DNA of 64,000 bases from Trichaptum fuscoviolaceum (lineage: Eukaryota > Basidiomycota > Agaricomycetes > Hymenochaetales > Trichaptaceae). The first letter of the stretch is position 1. Each line of letters begins with the position of its first letter. The notes beneath the pieces were generated by a model, which was not told the origin of the DNA, did no database searches, and worked only from the letters and a program-made list of their open reading frames with translations. The DNA lies in NCBI GenBank assembly GCA_910574455.1, contig CAJSYZ010000009.1:4295040-4359039 (forward strand). The letters run 5' to 3'. A program made the translations under genes and the position numbers. Shown piece by piece: positions 1-13,200 of the stretch.

Positions 1-355
1 GTGGGGACGTATGCCAGCGAAGCAGTCCTGTTTAAGTACTATTTCACACTTTAAAAGTGAGAGCTAAGCTTCCGGGCCGAATCGAGGAATTGACATCAAC
101 TCTTCTGCAGGCGATCCTCAACAATCAATATGAACTTCAAGTTACGGTGATTGACATGGGAGGCTCACCCGTCACCCTTGACACCAGATCTAAAGAAAAC
201 TGGTTATGTCCGTCCTTCTATTGCTGATGCACGTGCAAACTTCTTGATGGACACTGCCTCACTATGTTCGCAAGTTCTAGAAAGGAGTCCAGTCTCTCCC
301 ACGATGACGATCTACTTTTCCCCACATCCATGCCCCTCTGCTCGCAGTCAACGAT
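1..355 (+). promoter_or_regulatory. Leader and upstream region of array gene 1
   Basis: No coding region is supported here. The last ~60 bases form a C/T-rich leader ending in CTCGCAGTCAACGAT just before the ATG. The same leader precedes the ATG of genes 3 and 4 and, less closely, gene 5, which supports the start chosen for gene 1. The short open frames overlapping it are not conserved as protein between copies. The window begins inside this upstream region, so the full promoter is not visible. Confidence 0.5.
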
Positions 356-3300
356 ATGTCTGGTTCGTTCCCTCCCGCTACGAGTTATGGGTTTCGCATT
401 GACGTACTTTCACAGATCCAGAAATAGGTTTGCGGCTCCCAGCGGCACACAGCATTTGGATATTGATGGTTTCAAGGTGTCAATTCGTCAAATGATATCC
501 TGAAGGAACTTCTCGCTGTCGCGAAGAATATTCAAGGCCTCCTGAGACAAAATATAGACCAGAAAAACAGTGAGTAACAGTCTGACTCTCTATCGATTCA
601 CTGTAGATCGTAGATATGTTAATCGACTTCTGGTATAGAAACAATTCAAGAACCTCACGGGAACTTACATGAAAGGGAGAGCTCACCAAAGGAAACAGAC
701 GCCATCATCCGAGCATCTCGCAACACTGATCCAGAAATCGTGGAAGTTGGTAATGAGGGTGAGTAATGGAGTGTCTCTGATGATCGACCGTGATGGCTGA
801 GTTGCATATACAGAATATTGGCCAAATGACGAGACAATGACGAGATATAGGGACAGATGCGCGAAACACAAAAGGTGCTATAAGCCATTGATCGAGTTTA
901 GTTGAGTCTAATATTATTCAAGCGAATGTGAAAAAATGCATGTGGAGGTACGTATAGGAACAATATTAAGAAAATATTCATGGGCTGACAAATAATAGTT
1001 GGGATGCTTCGTTGCACATTTGGGCATTGTTGGGAGCGACAAAGAAGAAATTAAAGATGCAGAAAGACTAAGGGAAGCAGTGCTTTACCCCGCACACTGT
1101 CTGCAGAAGGCTTACGATGCGAGACCCGATGGTATGTGTCCCTTCTCCGTAGGCGAGGCTGCCCGAGTGCTGATGGTTTCATAGAGCGACCGGATGCGAT
1201 GCGCGAATTGCAAAACTCCTTCCTCAGGCTTAATAATCTCATTTATTACTTCTCTAGCAATCTGCGCCAGAAAGACGCACTTTACACTGATAAAGTACAA
1301 ATCTGGAAGAGCTTCGTTTCTGTAAGTTCAGAGCACAATATCTTTGGCATATGCGAAAGATTAATCCCTCTACGCTAAGAATGGGTATAACAAAATTGCC
1401 GGTAATCATCAAAGGCTACGAATCTGCAGCTTAGTATCTAATGATGCGCGGCACAGACCTTGTCCGTGACGGTAGATTTGTTAAATGCTTCGAATTCATC
1501 AACGATGAATTCTTCTCCGACCTGGAAAGGACGATGGGCGATGTCGTCGAACCACTGACAGCATTCGAAGAGAAATGTAAGTAGTTTATTGGGCGTGGCG
1601 GTCTGGTCGTTATTTTGTTCTCTCATGGTGACCATCTTGCCGATTTCGTAGCTGCGAGCGAATGGCTAGCGACGCAAAAGATAGAGGACTTCGACGAGCG
1701 GTGTAAAGCATACATAAGATGTGTTTTTCCTTCCACAGAGTCGGACGATACCGCAAGTGCTTGGGCTTGCCCCGTCGATATTACGAAATTTGAGGAAAGG
1801 AGCATGGAGCACAGATCGTATTACCTCCTTTCTCATTCATTGTTGCTCATTGATACAATCGACTTGTTTTAGGTCTTGTACTGAGATGCGGGAAGAGGTA
1901 TGTACATTATATGATCTACACCATGAATATTTCAAGCAGTAACGAGTGCAGTTGGGTCATCTCATTGCGCACTATGGTGTTGTCGGAGGTGACAAAGAAG
2001 TTGTTAAAGAAGCAAAGGTACTGCAGGAGAATTTACTTGCTCCTCTGGATTACTTGGAGCGTGTTCTATCTGTGTCGCCGAACGGTACGTAACACTATAT
2101 GTTTAGCTGTTTGATCTAATTCGATGTACCGGGTACTAGAACGACGAGAGGCAATAACTGTTGCAGCTGTCTCGATTGGAAAAGTCTGTATATACGCCAG
2201 TAATTTCGAGAGGAGCCTCTATCACCAAAAGCATGCATTCTACTTCCGAAAAGTCAAGAAATGGGTGATCTGTCTTTGGGTGAGTAAATCAATTGTGATC
2301 CCATCGCGAGGTTGTTCCTTACATAAAGACGTGGTCAGAATGGAATGCTTAAAATCATGAGTGAGAATAGAAGCTACATATCTAAAGTGAGAGAAGCTAA
2401 AACGACCCCGTAATTAAGGTTTACTAGGGGGAAGTAGAGTAGTGTGTCGACTGAGATACGTCTACGGCGACCTCCTTTCCGGATTGGAGGAGGTAATGAT
2501 TGGCGTGAGTAAGTCATCGGAAAAACTGAAGATTTTTGGAGAGAAAGCCGATGCAGGAAGTGTTGTTAAGGAACTGAGAATGTTCGGAAAGGAGTGTAAG
2601 TAATTTAGCATCTATTGCGTCCATACACATTTTGACATGTATAAGCCCTACCGAAATTCCTTGTCGACCAAATGGAGAGAGACACGACCCGGTATATCAA
2701 CTTGACAACGATCGCGACCTTTTTCTCCAGCGTGACAGCGACGACGCTCCAGTTCACATATGCACCATTACAGTCAGAGGCGTCAGAGTCTTTGAGAGGA
2801 GTAGTCAACCTCTTCTGGTTCCTGTCGCTAGTCTTCAGCGTATCGTCGGGTGTGAGTAGCCTATTAGGACTGACGTGGAGGAAGTCCTCAATGTGCGTAA
2901 TATTTCGTCTGCAATTCGAAAAAAATTGATGAGTAGTGAAGATACGACTCTCGAGTTCCTCCAAAGCTGATTCGCATGTGGTTTGACAAGGCACCCATGC
3001 TGTTCCTTATTATCGCGGCTCTTGCGTTTGTTGTAGGCCTGAATATGTTCGCGTACCTGTCTCTTCAGGTCTGTCGATAATCACTGCTATGTCATCACAA
3101 TTTCTAACAGGTAGTTAGCCACGATATGTCTCTTTCGCGACGACGACCCTCACTGGGATACACGGCATGTGCCTGCTGGTAGTCACGCTCTGGTTCATAT
3201 ATCAACTCAAGTATGATTCCATCTGGGCCGGATGGATTAGGATAGTTATGAAATGGGCCAGGTCAGGCATGAAATGCATTTGGAAATCGGTGAAGTGGCC

Positions 3301-4209
3301 CTACAAGAAGTACAATCAGAACAAACACCTTCAACGCAATATCTATTGGTATTTCCTCCTTCATTATTCGGTAATGCTATATTTGAACTGACAACATAAT
3401 GTCAGGGCATTTGGAATTGACAATCGCGTAGCACGTCTAAATCTTGATATTGGTGGCGAAGACTGGGCCCGTGACTGGCCAGATCCCTATATTCTATCAA
3501 AGCTCATCCGCTTCATCGCATTTCCGATCAAGAGGAGCTTGATAGCAGCAAAGAAGGGTCTCCATGACCTTGATCGCTGTGTTCGGAAGCTTATTTGCAT
3601 GTTCTCCCGAGCAGGACACGTAGAAGCCGACGTCGAGACTGGAAGAAGGCATAAGCGGGAGGAAGCCGACGTGCCCGAGGGGTCCTCACCAGAAAGCCGT
3701 CTCGAAAAAGCGAAGAACGAGTTTTGCATTTCTTTGGAGAAGATGTTTAGTGACGCTGCTCGAGTAGAGCAGATCATGGGGGACATTGCGCTTTGGGAAT
3801 ATGGAAGGTAAGGACTTATCTATGTACCAAAGCAGCATGATCACTAAATTGAATTGCCTTGCTTAGTGAAGAGGAGGCCGAGCTATATATGAAAAAAGAA
3901 CTTTGGGGCTACCCAGCTCTCATAAGAAGATTCTTTGACGACGTACGTCCAGCCTTGCTTGAAGAACGAGATAACGGAAAGGCCCATGAAGAGAACATGG
4001 GACAGGAAGCTCCAGCATCGGGGCGCATCAGTCTGCATTCAACCTCTGGCGGCAAAGATCAGGAGAAGAGTAATACTGCACCTTCACGTCGTGTTCCCTC
4101 AGATTGCCCTGACGTCATACGTGATTCTCCAGATGCAACATATATAGAGGTCCGCCAAGGTAAGCCAAGCTCTACCGGGGAACCACGGCTGCGGCAGGAG
4201 ACACAGTAG
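356..4209 (+). CDS. Array gene 1: multi-exon four-span membrane protein of unknown function
   Basis: Rebuilt as 21 exons giving 913 codons; exon lengths sum to a multiple of three. Exon 1 is 7 nt (356-362) and exon 2 is 12 nt (416-427), giving the start MSDPEIG. Helical module A covers residues ~78-243 (exons 814-874, 923-947, 999-1131, 1185-1321, 1380-1401, 1457-1576). Module B covers ~244-464 (1652-1817, 1873-1897, 1952-2084, 2140-2279, 2339-2360, 2419-2595). Exons 2646-2892, 2942-3068 and 3119-3348 encode hydrophobic segments at ~481-503, 517-541, 565-589 and 593-620. A Lys/Trp-rich stretch follows (one repeat unit only), then a charged tail with LWGYPAL (3406-3807, 3867-4209). No enzyme motif is seen. 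The pattern MERDTTRY / VVNLFWFLSLVFS recalls uncharacterised agaricomycete membrane families (DUF6535-like in style); assignment needs a profile search. No lesion found. Confidence 0.85.
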
Positions 4210-5795
4210 AACTAAAAATTGCGTCTTAAGATGTGAATCCGCGATTACACGCTCCCAATGAAGAAGAGAGACTGCATTCGCATAACGAGATCGACGACGC
4301 TCCTTCAGCAATGTAGAAAAACAACGAGGGATCGCAACTGAAGGAGGTGTCGGAGAGTCTTGTTATGGATCCTCAACCTCAACATCCTGAAATTCTTGCG
4401 CAAATAAGTGGGGTGCACAACGCAAATACGATGTGAATGGAGGGTTGCCTCATCCGCCTTTATCTCTGTTTTGTAAAGCGATATGATCTGAAATGAAATT
4501 AGTATTTGTTTTGTAAGAGATGTCAGCGTACTTATGATTGCTTGCGATCGTATATATTGCACACGAAAATGAATGGTTTTGTATATAGAGAAGGGGCGGA
4601 ACTTGCAAACAGCAGCAGCGCTCCAGTTTGACGTAGAGCGGGCATTCTTGTGATTCACGTCTTAGGTCAGACGATACTCGGATAGAGGCCAAGATGATGA
4701 TTTGAGCCTGGAGCACTATCGCATAGCAGCGGTGAGATATAAGAGGGAGGGCGAGGTCCGCGAGGAAGACACAGTTTACGCTCACTGGTAAGCCATTGTC
4801 TACTACCTTTTCATGAGAACTCATTCGAGATTCCACGCTCATATGACTATCCAACAGTAGCTAGCCAGCGAGGACGAAAATGACGCGAAGTCGAAGCGTG
4901 TCAGACAGAACAGATGCTGGTGTACTCGCATCTGCTTGCGGTACGTCGGCATAATGTAGGTCCGTCTCTGTGCATTAGCATAATCTTTCTGATAACAGGA
5001 GATCAATGAAGAGCTACTGAGCCTTAGTAGCTGGTGCTGTCAGATCTACTCACTACTCACTCGAATGTCGTCCAAATGTCCACCGTACACTCATACCGTA
5101 TGTGATGTTCGTATGAGTCATAAGAACATCACATCGGCTCAAGGCGCGCGTTCAAGTCGGACTCACAGATATCGCCACGACGATGAACGGTGCCGCGGTC
5201 GGCGCCAGCCGCCGGAAGCGTGAATGCAATGCGAGGGCAGTGCCGTGAGGTTGAGAGCAAGGTGGCGGGGTCGCAACTTGAGATTGAATAGAGACTCGGA
5301 CGGAAGCCGGAGATCGGGACTCGGAAGTCACCTGTATTCAAGTTGCCGATTGCCGGATGCCGAACTCCGCCGAGTGAGCGCTTGTTTACGTCGGAGTTGC
5401 ATCGCCGGCGGGCCGCGCGTTTCTTTCTCTGACGTTCATCACCGCCCAGGACGCTCTCCTCCTCGTGCGCTCTCCTTGTCCAGTGGTATTAGCGATTCCT
5501 AGCTAGTATTACTCAAACAGGCCTTCAAGTACTGACGATGCTCAGGACAATCTTTGAAATGTTAGAAAGGTTCAAGAATAGCGCAATGTCAGCGATAACC
5601 GACAACAGCTTTTGATCCCACACTGATGGGCCCGCGATAATCTACCTTCCATTGCTGATGTCAAACTCTGTCCTGATTGATGCTGCCAGTGTCCTCATTG
5701 CAACAACATGTCGTCCTAATAGGGTCTTGTCTCTCCAGCGACGTCTCCCCTTCTTCCCCCCTCTGCCTCATTCCTTCAACTGGAACGATATCAGC
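4210..5795. repeat. Upstream block of gene 2, homologous to the block upstream of gene 6
   Basis: From ~4600 to the gene 2 start this resembles ~46030-47124 in the same order, for example GATGATTTGAGCC against GATGATTCGAGCC, followed by GTGAGATATAAGAGGG. So the gene 2/gene 6 relationship extends through their promoters. On the minus strand both copies keep a short conserved start-like peptide with ETRGP, then RRK, then SASGNRQ (near 5430 and 46810), a possible first exon of a divergent gene. The copy here loses its frame downstream. A 134-residue minus-strand frame at 4450-4854 has no recognisable domain. I do not call a gene in this spacer. Confidence 0.5.
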
Positions 5796-8700
5796 ATGTC
5801 CGGTTCGTCCGACTTCTGCAATCGCTCAAGCTTTCAAGTTGTTACTAAGGGTACTTTTCAGAGCCTATGCCAGGTATTTCGCCGGAAAGTCCGACTCCCA
5901 GGCCACCCGAAGCACAAGGCGAAGCGTCCGGGACACAATGCCATGCAACTGGTCTTGTCATTCAAGAACTTCTGAAATCCGTGGAGGGGTTTCACGCTTC
6001 ATTGAAAATTATATGCGCAAAGGTTGATGGAATTGGTAAATGAACTTTAAATAATGAGTTACTTCGGGTGTATATCAAGATAACTAGCATTAATCATAGG
6101 TTCGCTTCCGGAGAGTAACACACCCACGGCTGAGGAGAAAGCTAAACCGACGGATACCGTGGAAGTGGAGCCCGGAGAAGCTCCTCCGAGCGATGTCATC
6201 GTCATTGAAAGTAAGTCATGATTCCATCCTCAGAAAATGTATACGCTGATTATTTGAAAGCTATGGACACCTGGCCGAGCCCCGGGAAGATAGCACAGTA
6301 CAAAGAAAGATGTACTAAGCACAGACGGTAATTTTCTTGTTCATCATGTATATTTCGCTCTGACACCAATATTCGGTTCCAGCGAATGCGAAAAAATGCG
6401 GGTGGAGGTATGTGAGTCGCTCCTCTCGCGCAACGTTCTCCCGGAATGACAAAATCAGCTGGGATGCTTAATCACCCACATGAGCATTTTCAGAGGCAGG
6501 GAAGACGTTATTGAAAATGCAAAACGAGTTCAGAATTGTCTTATTAGTCATGTGGAGTCTGTGGAGCAGGCTCTGGATGCGACAGGTGATGGTGCGTGGT
6601 GTTTAAACCAAGGATACGTCTTACAGCAGCTATCATAGAAAAGCAAAGCTTTATGCGTAACGCAGAAGACTCTTTTTCAAAGCTCTCTGAGGTTATCAAC
6701 ACTTTATGGGAGTCGAATAGTTCTAGTCCCTACCAATATGAATTGTGGCTATGGCAGTACGAAATTCGTGTGAGTATCTGAGCTGTTGGTACAATTGTGG
6801 TGCTAACTTGCCACGTAAAGGACGGGCTTAATAAGTTCTCAGGTATTGATACCACTCTTCGTACCAGTGCTTCATCTTTAAAATCTATTGGTTTAGAACT
6901 CTTGAACCACGGTAAACTTGACAAATGCCTTGAATATGTGCACGACGACTTCTTCTCGGACTTGGAAGCAGCGATGATAGATCTCATCGAAGCTCTCACG
7001 GCGTTCCAAGAGAAAGGTGAGTAGTTTGGCGTGTGCTCCATGCTCTCTGGAAATTTCTCCGTTGATAATCTTGATTGTTTCTCAGCTGCGAAAGAATGGT
7101 TAGCGGCGCAGAAGCTAGAGGACTTCGGGAAGTCATATAAGGAATACATAACACGTGCCTTTCAGTCTCCAGATTCGACTACAGCCTCGGAAGAATGGAT
7201 AGCAGCAGACACGATTCTGAGGCTTAAGCAAAGAGATAGTGAGCATACAAAGTATGTCTTTTTATCTAAAATATGTACCATGACTTACACAAGATGATCT
7301 CTCAGGGTGTGCTATAGAATGCAGGTAGAGGTACGTACACAGAAAAATCCTTCTTGTTCTGTGCTCCGCGTTCTGACCGAATTAGCTCGATCATATTATA
7401 GCTCACTATGAGCATGTCGGAGGATTTAAGGAAATCATTGATGCTTTGAAGCTCATGCGGGACCAGCTACTTATACCTGTACTAAAGCTACAATCTATTT
7501 CATATTCCGAACAAGCCGGTGAGCACGCTTTCAAAGTTTAGATAAGTAAGTTATCGATATTTTGATTGCAGAGACACAGAATGCAATATGTGAAGTGATC
7601 ATGTCCCTTGACAAGCTTCGTTCAATCATCGAGCACTTTGGAATTAGCTTATACCGACAGAAGCACGCGTTCTACTTTCGAATGGTGAAACAGTGGACAG
7701 AACATCTCTCAGTGAGTGCTGAAAGTCCAATACATTCACAATATTAAGGCCTTGCTTCTCCTAGAATGGGGTAAAGAGAAGTGCCGGTAGGGATAAAAGT
7801 ACCTTCAGCGGCTCAAACTCACACATACCTAATCCAGTATTTTTACTCTGCGGGAAACCAGTCAAATGCCTAGATTATATACATTACACACTTTTTCCGG
7901 AGTTGGAATCGACAATGCTGGGCATAAAAATCGAGCTTATACATCCGGACCCTATCGAAGAGAAACTCTCCACAGTCGATGTGTGCAACGTAGTTGAAGA
8001 GTTGAAGACCTTCGGAAAGGAATGTAAGGAAGTTCGGTTCTCATTACACCCGTATCCTCTTAACTTTTAATCCAGCCTTACCGAAGTTCCTTGTCGATGA
8101 GATGGAGAGGGACACAACCCGGTATATCAACCTGACGACAATCGCTACCTTCTTCTCCAGTGTGACAGCGACCACACTCCAGTTCACGTATGCGCCTTTG
8201 CAATCGGAAGCATCCGAGTCATTGAGAGGAATAGTCAACCTCTTCTGGTTCTTGTCGCTAGTCTTCAGCGTATCGTCCGGTGTGAGTAGTTTGCTGGGCT
8301 TGACGTGGAGAAAGTCGTCAATGTGCGTGATCTATTCTGTTTGAAATTTAGGCTAACTAATATGTGTTTAAGATACGACTCTCGAGCTCCTCCCAAGCTC
8401 ATTCGCATGTGGTTCGACAAGGCACCCATACTCTTCCTGATTATTGCAGCTGTCGCTTTCGTCATTGGACTAAATATGTTTACATACTTGTCTCTCCAGG
8501 TTCGTCATAACATTGAAGATCCAGAATACAGTCTAATGAATAGCCAGCCACGATATGTCTCATTTTCAACCACCATTCTCACCGGGATACACGGAGCGTG
8601 CTTATTGACCGTTACGGCTTGGTTTATATACCAACTCAAGCACAAGTCCATTTGGGCTGGTCGGCTCAGGACAGTCATAAATCCGGTAACGAAAATCGCA

Positions 8701-9842
8701 GGATGGATCAGTACAGGCGTGAAATGGATTTGGAAGATGGCTATGACGGGCGTGAAATGGGTTTGGAACATGGTTACAACGGGCGTGAAATGGATCTGGA
8801 AACTGGTAAAACGGCCCTACGAGAAGTACAAGCTGAATTGGCACCTGCAGCGCAATATCTATTGGTATACCCTCCACCTGCTATGCCAAATTCGAGCTGA
8901 TGATGGGTTTCAAGGGCATTCGGGATCGACAACCGCGTAGCACGTCTGAACTACGACATAGACTGGACCCGTGACTTGTCAGAACCTTACCTCCTCTCGA
9001 AGCTCATCCGTTGCATTGCATATCCGATCAAGAGATGCTGTCTGGCAACAAAGAAGGCTGTTTCCGACCTCAGTCACACTGTCCGGGCGCATATATGCGT
9101 TCCCTATCATATAGGAGACGCAGGAGACGACGTTGAGAGTGGAGAAAATGGCAGACGAAAAGAAACGGAAGCACCAAAGGAAGCCTCCTCGAAAACCCCT
9201 GCCGAGAAAGCGAAGAACGAGTTTCGTGGATCTTTGCAGAAGATCTTTAGTGACACCGATTGCGGGAATAAGATCATGGGGGAAATTGACGTCTGGGAAG
9301 AATGGATGTAAGGACCTCCTTTTTCGTAAATGACAAGCCTGCTAAATTGGATTAGCATTGATAATCACTGGTTCTCCTTCAAACGGCGGTTCAAGAGTTA
9401 CCTCTGGGGCTACCCGGATCTCATTTGTCTAATGTGCGAAGAATTACGCCCCGCATTGGTTAAAGCACGCGAGAAAAGAAACAAGGAGGGGAAGGAAAAG
9501 GAGGAGGAGCAAGAAATGTCAACAGGCGATGGTTGTATAGTACCTGAAGCTGTGGGCCAAGACAAGCACGACACCGTTCCTGTCCTACCCCAATCAAGCC
9601 AGGTCATTTCCGTTGATGATGTGACACAAATGGATGCTCGACCGGACATCCAAGGTCAACCGGACAACCATCCTCCCACTCTGGATGAGCACACCTTGCT
9701 TACTGGTTCGGCAAACACAGAGGCCTTGGAACCTACATCCGGAGATTCGATCCTGCAGTCGGAACCAGGAGCGAGAGCTACTACGCCTAACGAGATTGAG
9801 GAAGCCCTGCCCACACTGGAGAGCGAAAACGAGGGGTCGTGA
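5796..9842 (+). CDS. Array gene 2: multi-exon four-span membrane protein
   Basis: Same architecture as gene 1, but the N-terminus belongs to a second subclade shared only with gene 6. Exon 1 (5796-5802) joins one 174-nt exon (5862-6035), giving MSEPMPGISPES; the second intron of genes 1, 3, 4 and 5 is absent. Both helical modules are present, with 22-nt microexons at 6821-6842 and 7765-7786. Membrane exons start near 8076 with LPKFLVDEMERDTTRY. The loop between segments 1 and 2 reads LQSEASES as in gene 1. After segment 4 there are three in-frame 11-residue repeats (S/M/T-TGVKWxW..). The tail ends near residue 900 with a K/E-rich stretch and ESENEGS. All exons translate without stops. Unknown function; predicted membrane location. 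Confidence 0.83.
8710..8808 (+). repeat. 33-bp coding minisatellite, three units
   Basis: GGCGTGAAATGG recurs at 8716, 8749 and 8782, exactly 33 bp apart, giving three 11-residue units of the form xTGVKWxWxxx just after membrane segment 4 of gene 2. Equivalent sites have three units in gene 4, two in gene 5 (the second degenerate) and one in genes 1 and 6. Confidence 0.9.
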
Positions 9843-10214
9843 ATAGCAAGGAAGAGACACGAAAGGAACATCTGAGGTCATAGAAGGAGTATGTATAGTC
9901 AAGAATTCCGTAGTGAAGCTTTGAGATTTGCGTGTATAGGTTTGGTTTCCACAGAGTAAGTTGGACGTAGTTGAATATAATTCTGTGATTGCTGTTAGTC
10001 TTTTCATATCTCCTGTTTAGTGAATCTTGCTATGTAGTCAGCCTTTGCTCCTGCGATGATGAATGTTCAAACCTTTAGCTAATGTGCATCAGTAAAAAAG
10101 ACTTGGGGATATGTTGCTCGAGTTGATCTCAAGCTGACGGCAGACCGCGATAGATGAGGACTTGAGTCGACGCACCCACTAGCAGTCAGATACAAGCTCC
10201 TCATACGACGTACA
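9843..10214. other. 3' flank of gene 2, shared with genes 4 and 6
   Basis: No gene seen. The sequence after the stop (GTCAAGAATTCCGTAGTGAAG, then a GATTGCTG and AACCTTGCTATGTAGTCAG-like stretch) is shared with the 3' flanks of genes 4 (27562 on) and 6 (51717 on). It marks the right edge of the transcribed unit and the start of the duplicated downstream block. No clear polyadenylation signal stands out. Confidence 0.45.
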
Positions 10215-13200
10215 TTATAAAACATAACCGGAAAGATTTATTACATTGGGATTTGCGATCTGAGATACATAACAGCAAACAAGATTACATACAAAAATAT
10301 CAGTCATATTATGCAGTACGCGCCAAGAGGCCACGATATTGCAAAGCATAGCATCACATGCCTCACGCAAGCAAGTGTTATCTAGGAAAACCGAAAGGTC
10401 ACCAGGCCCACCCCCGCCAAAACGTACGTACGCCTTCGACTGTGAGCTTAATACGGAGGAAGCTTGAGTACGGATCCGGGTGGAAGCTGAAGATGATGGA
10501 GTCGATGAATAAAGAGCGAGTGTAAAGTGAGTATGAGTCATGCCAGAATGCTCTGGGCGCACGAGCGTGCAATTCAGTGGCTTGATGAAGGCTTCCGTTC
10601 GTACCGTGTCTTCCAGGACTCATCATGCTCTTTATCTTCCCTGGTACAAACAAGATGAGACTTCTAGCAGAGTGTGCGTTGGTCTTGTCAAGGATGCGCT
10701 CAGGTTGTGATTCACAACGTCCAATGGAAATAGATAGAAAGGAAGGTGTAGTCGACTTCTGTTGCAGATACCAGATGGACCAGTCCAAGTACCGTAGAGA
10801 CTATGTGATCTCATGCCGGCGATGACTGACTCACGTACCACATAATCTCTACACTAACGGCTGGCTTGCGAGTCTAATGCTGTCCGGTCGGCAATCCAGA
10901 TCGGAATCGACTAAAAAAGTCACTGTCCCATTGACGACAGCAGAAGACGGCTTAAAAACCCAGGACCCTTGTTCCTTCAGTGAATAGCTTTGATACCGTT
11001 GGTGTCCGTAGCATTCTCGCTCCGGTGAGAAATTTGATCATGGCGGGAAGCAGGAAGACATCGTGCAGAGACAGTCGCGGTATGGCGATGGTTCACCTTC
11101 CCACGGTTCCAGGCACAATATTCCTCGCCGACTTCGATCTTTATTCACTGACTTCCTGCTCCAATCTTACAACTCTGGAGCCCTGCAGTGGAGAGAAGCG
11201 CACATCACTTTCGTATTGATTTCTATGGGAGACAATGGCGGGGATAACAAAAGGACCTTACACACTACAGTATAGGACAGCGGACTAATGTGACACTAGG
11301 GGAATGTGTTTCTTCGTCGATCAGCAACAACGGAGAGCCCAGCACGAACTCTGCCCAAGTATCGACCCCAGCCACCTTAGTATCCCTGCCCGCACCATTT
11401 CTTGACCAGACCAACCAGCACGCTACGCCATTCATGAAACCTCGCAACGCTACCTTGTGGTATGGCTTTTCCGCCATCCAGCAAGGGTATTGTGCAGAGA
11501 ATGCAACTTGAGGGTTGAAGAGGGTTGCAGAGTATAAGGGTCCGTGGGCGATTACGGCGTTTGCGACCGGTAGGGTCCTGGGCGGGGGCTGATTGCGTCG
11601 AGACGTATAACAAGCGGCAATCCAACCCCTCCCTCCGACGAAGGGCTGCACAAAGGACAACGGCTCGCACGCGCGAGGATGTGAGAGTTGTGGTGGGCTG
11701 CGCGAGATCGGGTCGTTCGTGTGAGTATTGTGGAAGCGACTGGGGCAGAGCGGTCAACAGGTCTCAGTTATGATTGCACGGCACGTCCGGATGACGAACG
11801 ATGTCTTAGGAATGGGGCCACGAGAAAGAGGACAAGAAGGAAGAAGGTATGCCGATCGAGGTTGTTGGAACCAGAAGAGAATGTCCGGGACAGTGGACCT
11901 TCATAGTCCTTCCGAGTTGACACAGATTGGGCGCAATAAGCGATCTACTCACGAGCGTCACGCCCACCTTTCCCGCATCCGACCCAGCTCAACTTCTCCG
12001 TCCCTCGCTGCAGCCTCTTTCCCCGCTATCGGTGTGCATATGTTTCAAAGACAAGTATGGAACCATGCAATTCAGATGGGATAGGTGGACGAGAAGGACA
12101 GAGGAGGGGGAAGACAACCGGAAGGCCTGCGTCCGCCTAGAGTGTGTTTGCATGGTAGATGCGGGTCCGAAATTTCGAGGCGAAGGACAAGCACACTCGT
12201 TCAAGTTGGACTTTGCGCACCGTTTAGCAAGATGTTCGTAGTTAACGTGACACCACCATAACAGAAGTGTCGAGAGGTGCGAGCAGTGAGCGTGAAGAGT
12301 GCAAAGACTCTGCATCCGCGGCGTTATCATCCATGACCCAGGAGTTCAAATAAGGTGCAGAACCAGTCTCGGCCAGAGCATCAAAGAGAGTAGCGGTGAC
12401 ACACCTGAACAGAGAGAGGGAAGTCAGTAATGGTCGTGCAAGGTATGTCACAATCAAGACAGAATCGACATGCAGTCTCATACGCCCGATAAGACGTCGA
12501 AGTTAATTAATTTGAAAGGTCTCTTTCTCTGGACCGCACGGAAGGCAACACTCACTTTTCGTCATCGGTCGCATATGTACACGCGTGAGCAATGAGGCGT
12601 TTTGACGTTTTGATGAAGAGGCACAGCGATCGCCAGTGTTGCGGGTCGCCCAATCTGAAGAAGGCCTTGGTAATCTCCAGATGCTCTCTGGCATGCCCTT
12701 TCGCGTGCCCTCGTAGTAATTTTGGAGGAGGGAGATAGGCTCAGGCAAGGACGGCTCGACGTACGGCAGGAAGGCAGGAAGTGGTGGCCCATCGACGCGA
12801 AGACAAAGTCGATGGTGGGAGTCTGCGGCGATTCGGATCTCCACGTAAATGGCTAGTTTGGCTTCAAAGAGCCTATCGTCTCTAATCGACTCGGTGTCGT
12901 CATCTTCGATATTGATAGTCGAAATTACGTAGTTGCCAATGTGAAAAGCTCGGAAAGCTTTTGATCAGCTAGAACAGTCAGCCTTGGGTAAATCAGGATT
13001 TGAGGAATGCTCACCAGAGCCCAACTACTCGAGTTTCTGTGTCTCTAACAACGTCGACATTACCTGGCTGATGTGGGAGCGAGTCGGCTCCAACAGCTCT
13101 CGCCAGTGCGTCGGTGGGAGAGTTGTACTCCCTCAAACGTGTGTTTCCCGTCTTGACGCCATTGAAGGCCTACATATCGCGTCTGCGCAGTACGACGAAA

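Noticed and set aside
8598..8900. Alternative-frame protein over the minisatellite (REMDLEDGYDG-type repeats)
   Set aside because: It is the out-of-frame shadow of the TGVKW repeats. The main frame joins the membrane exons with conserved splice sites in all copies.
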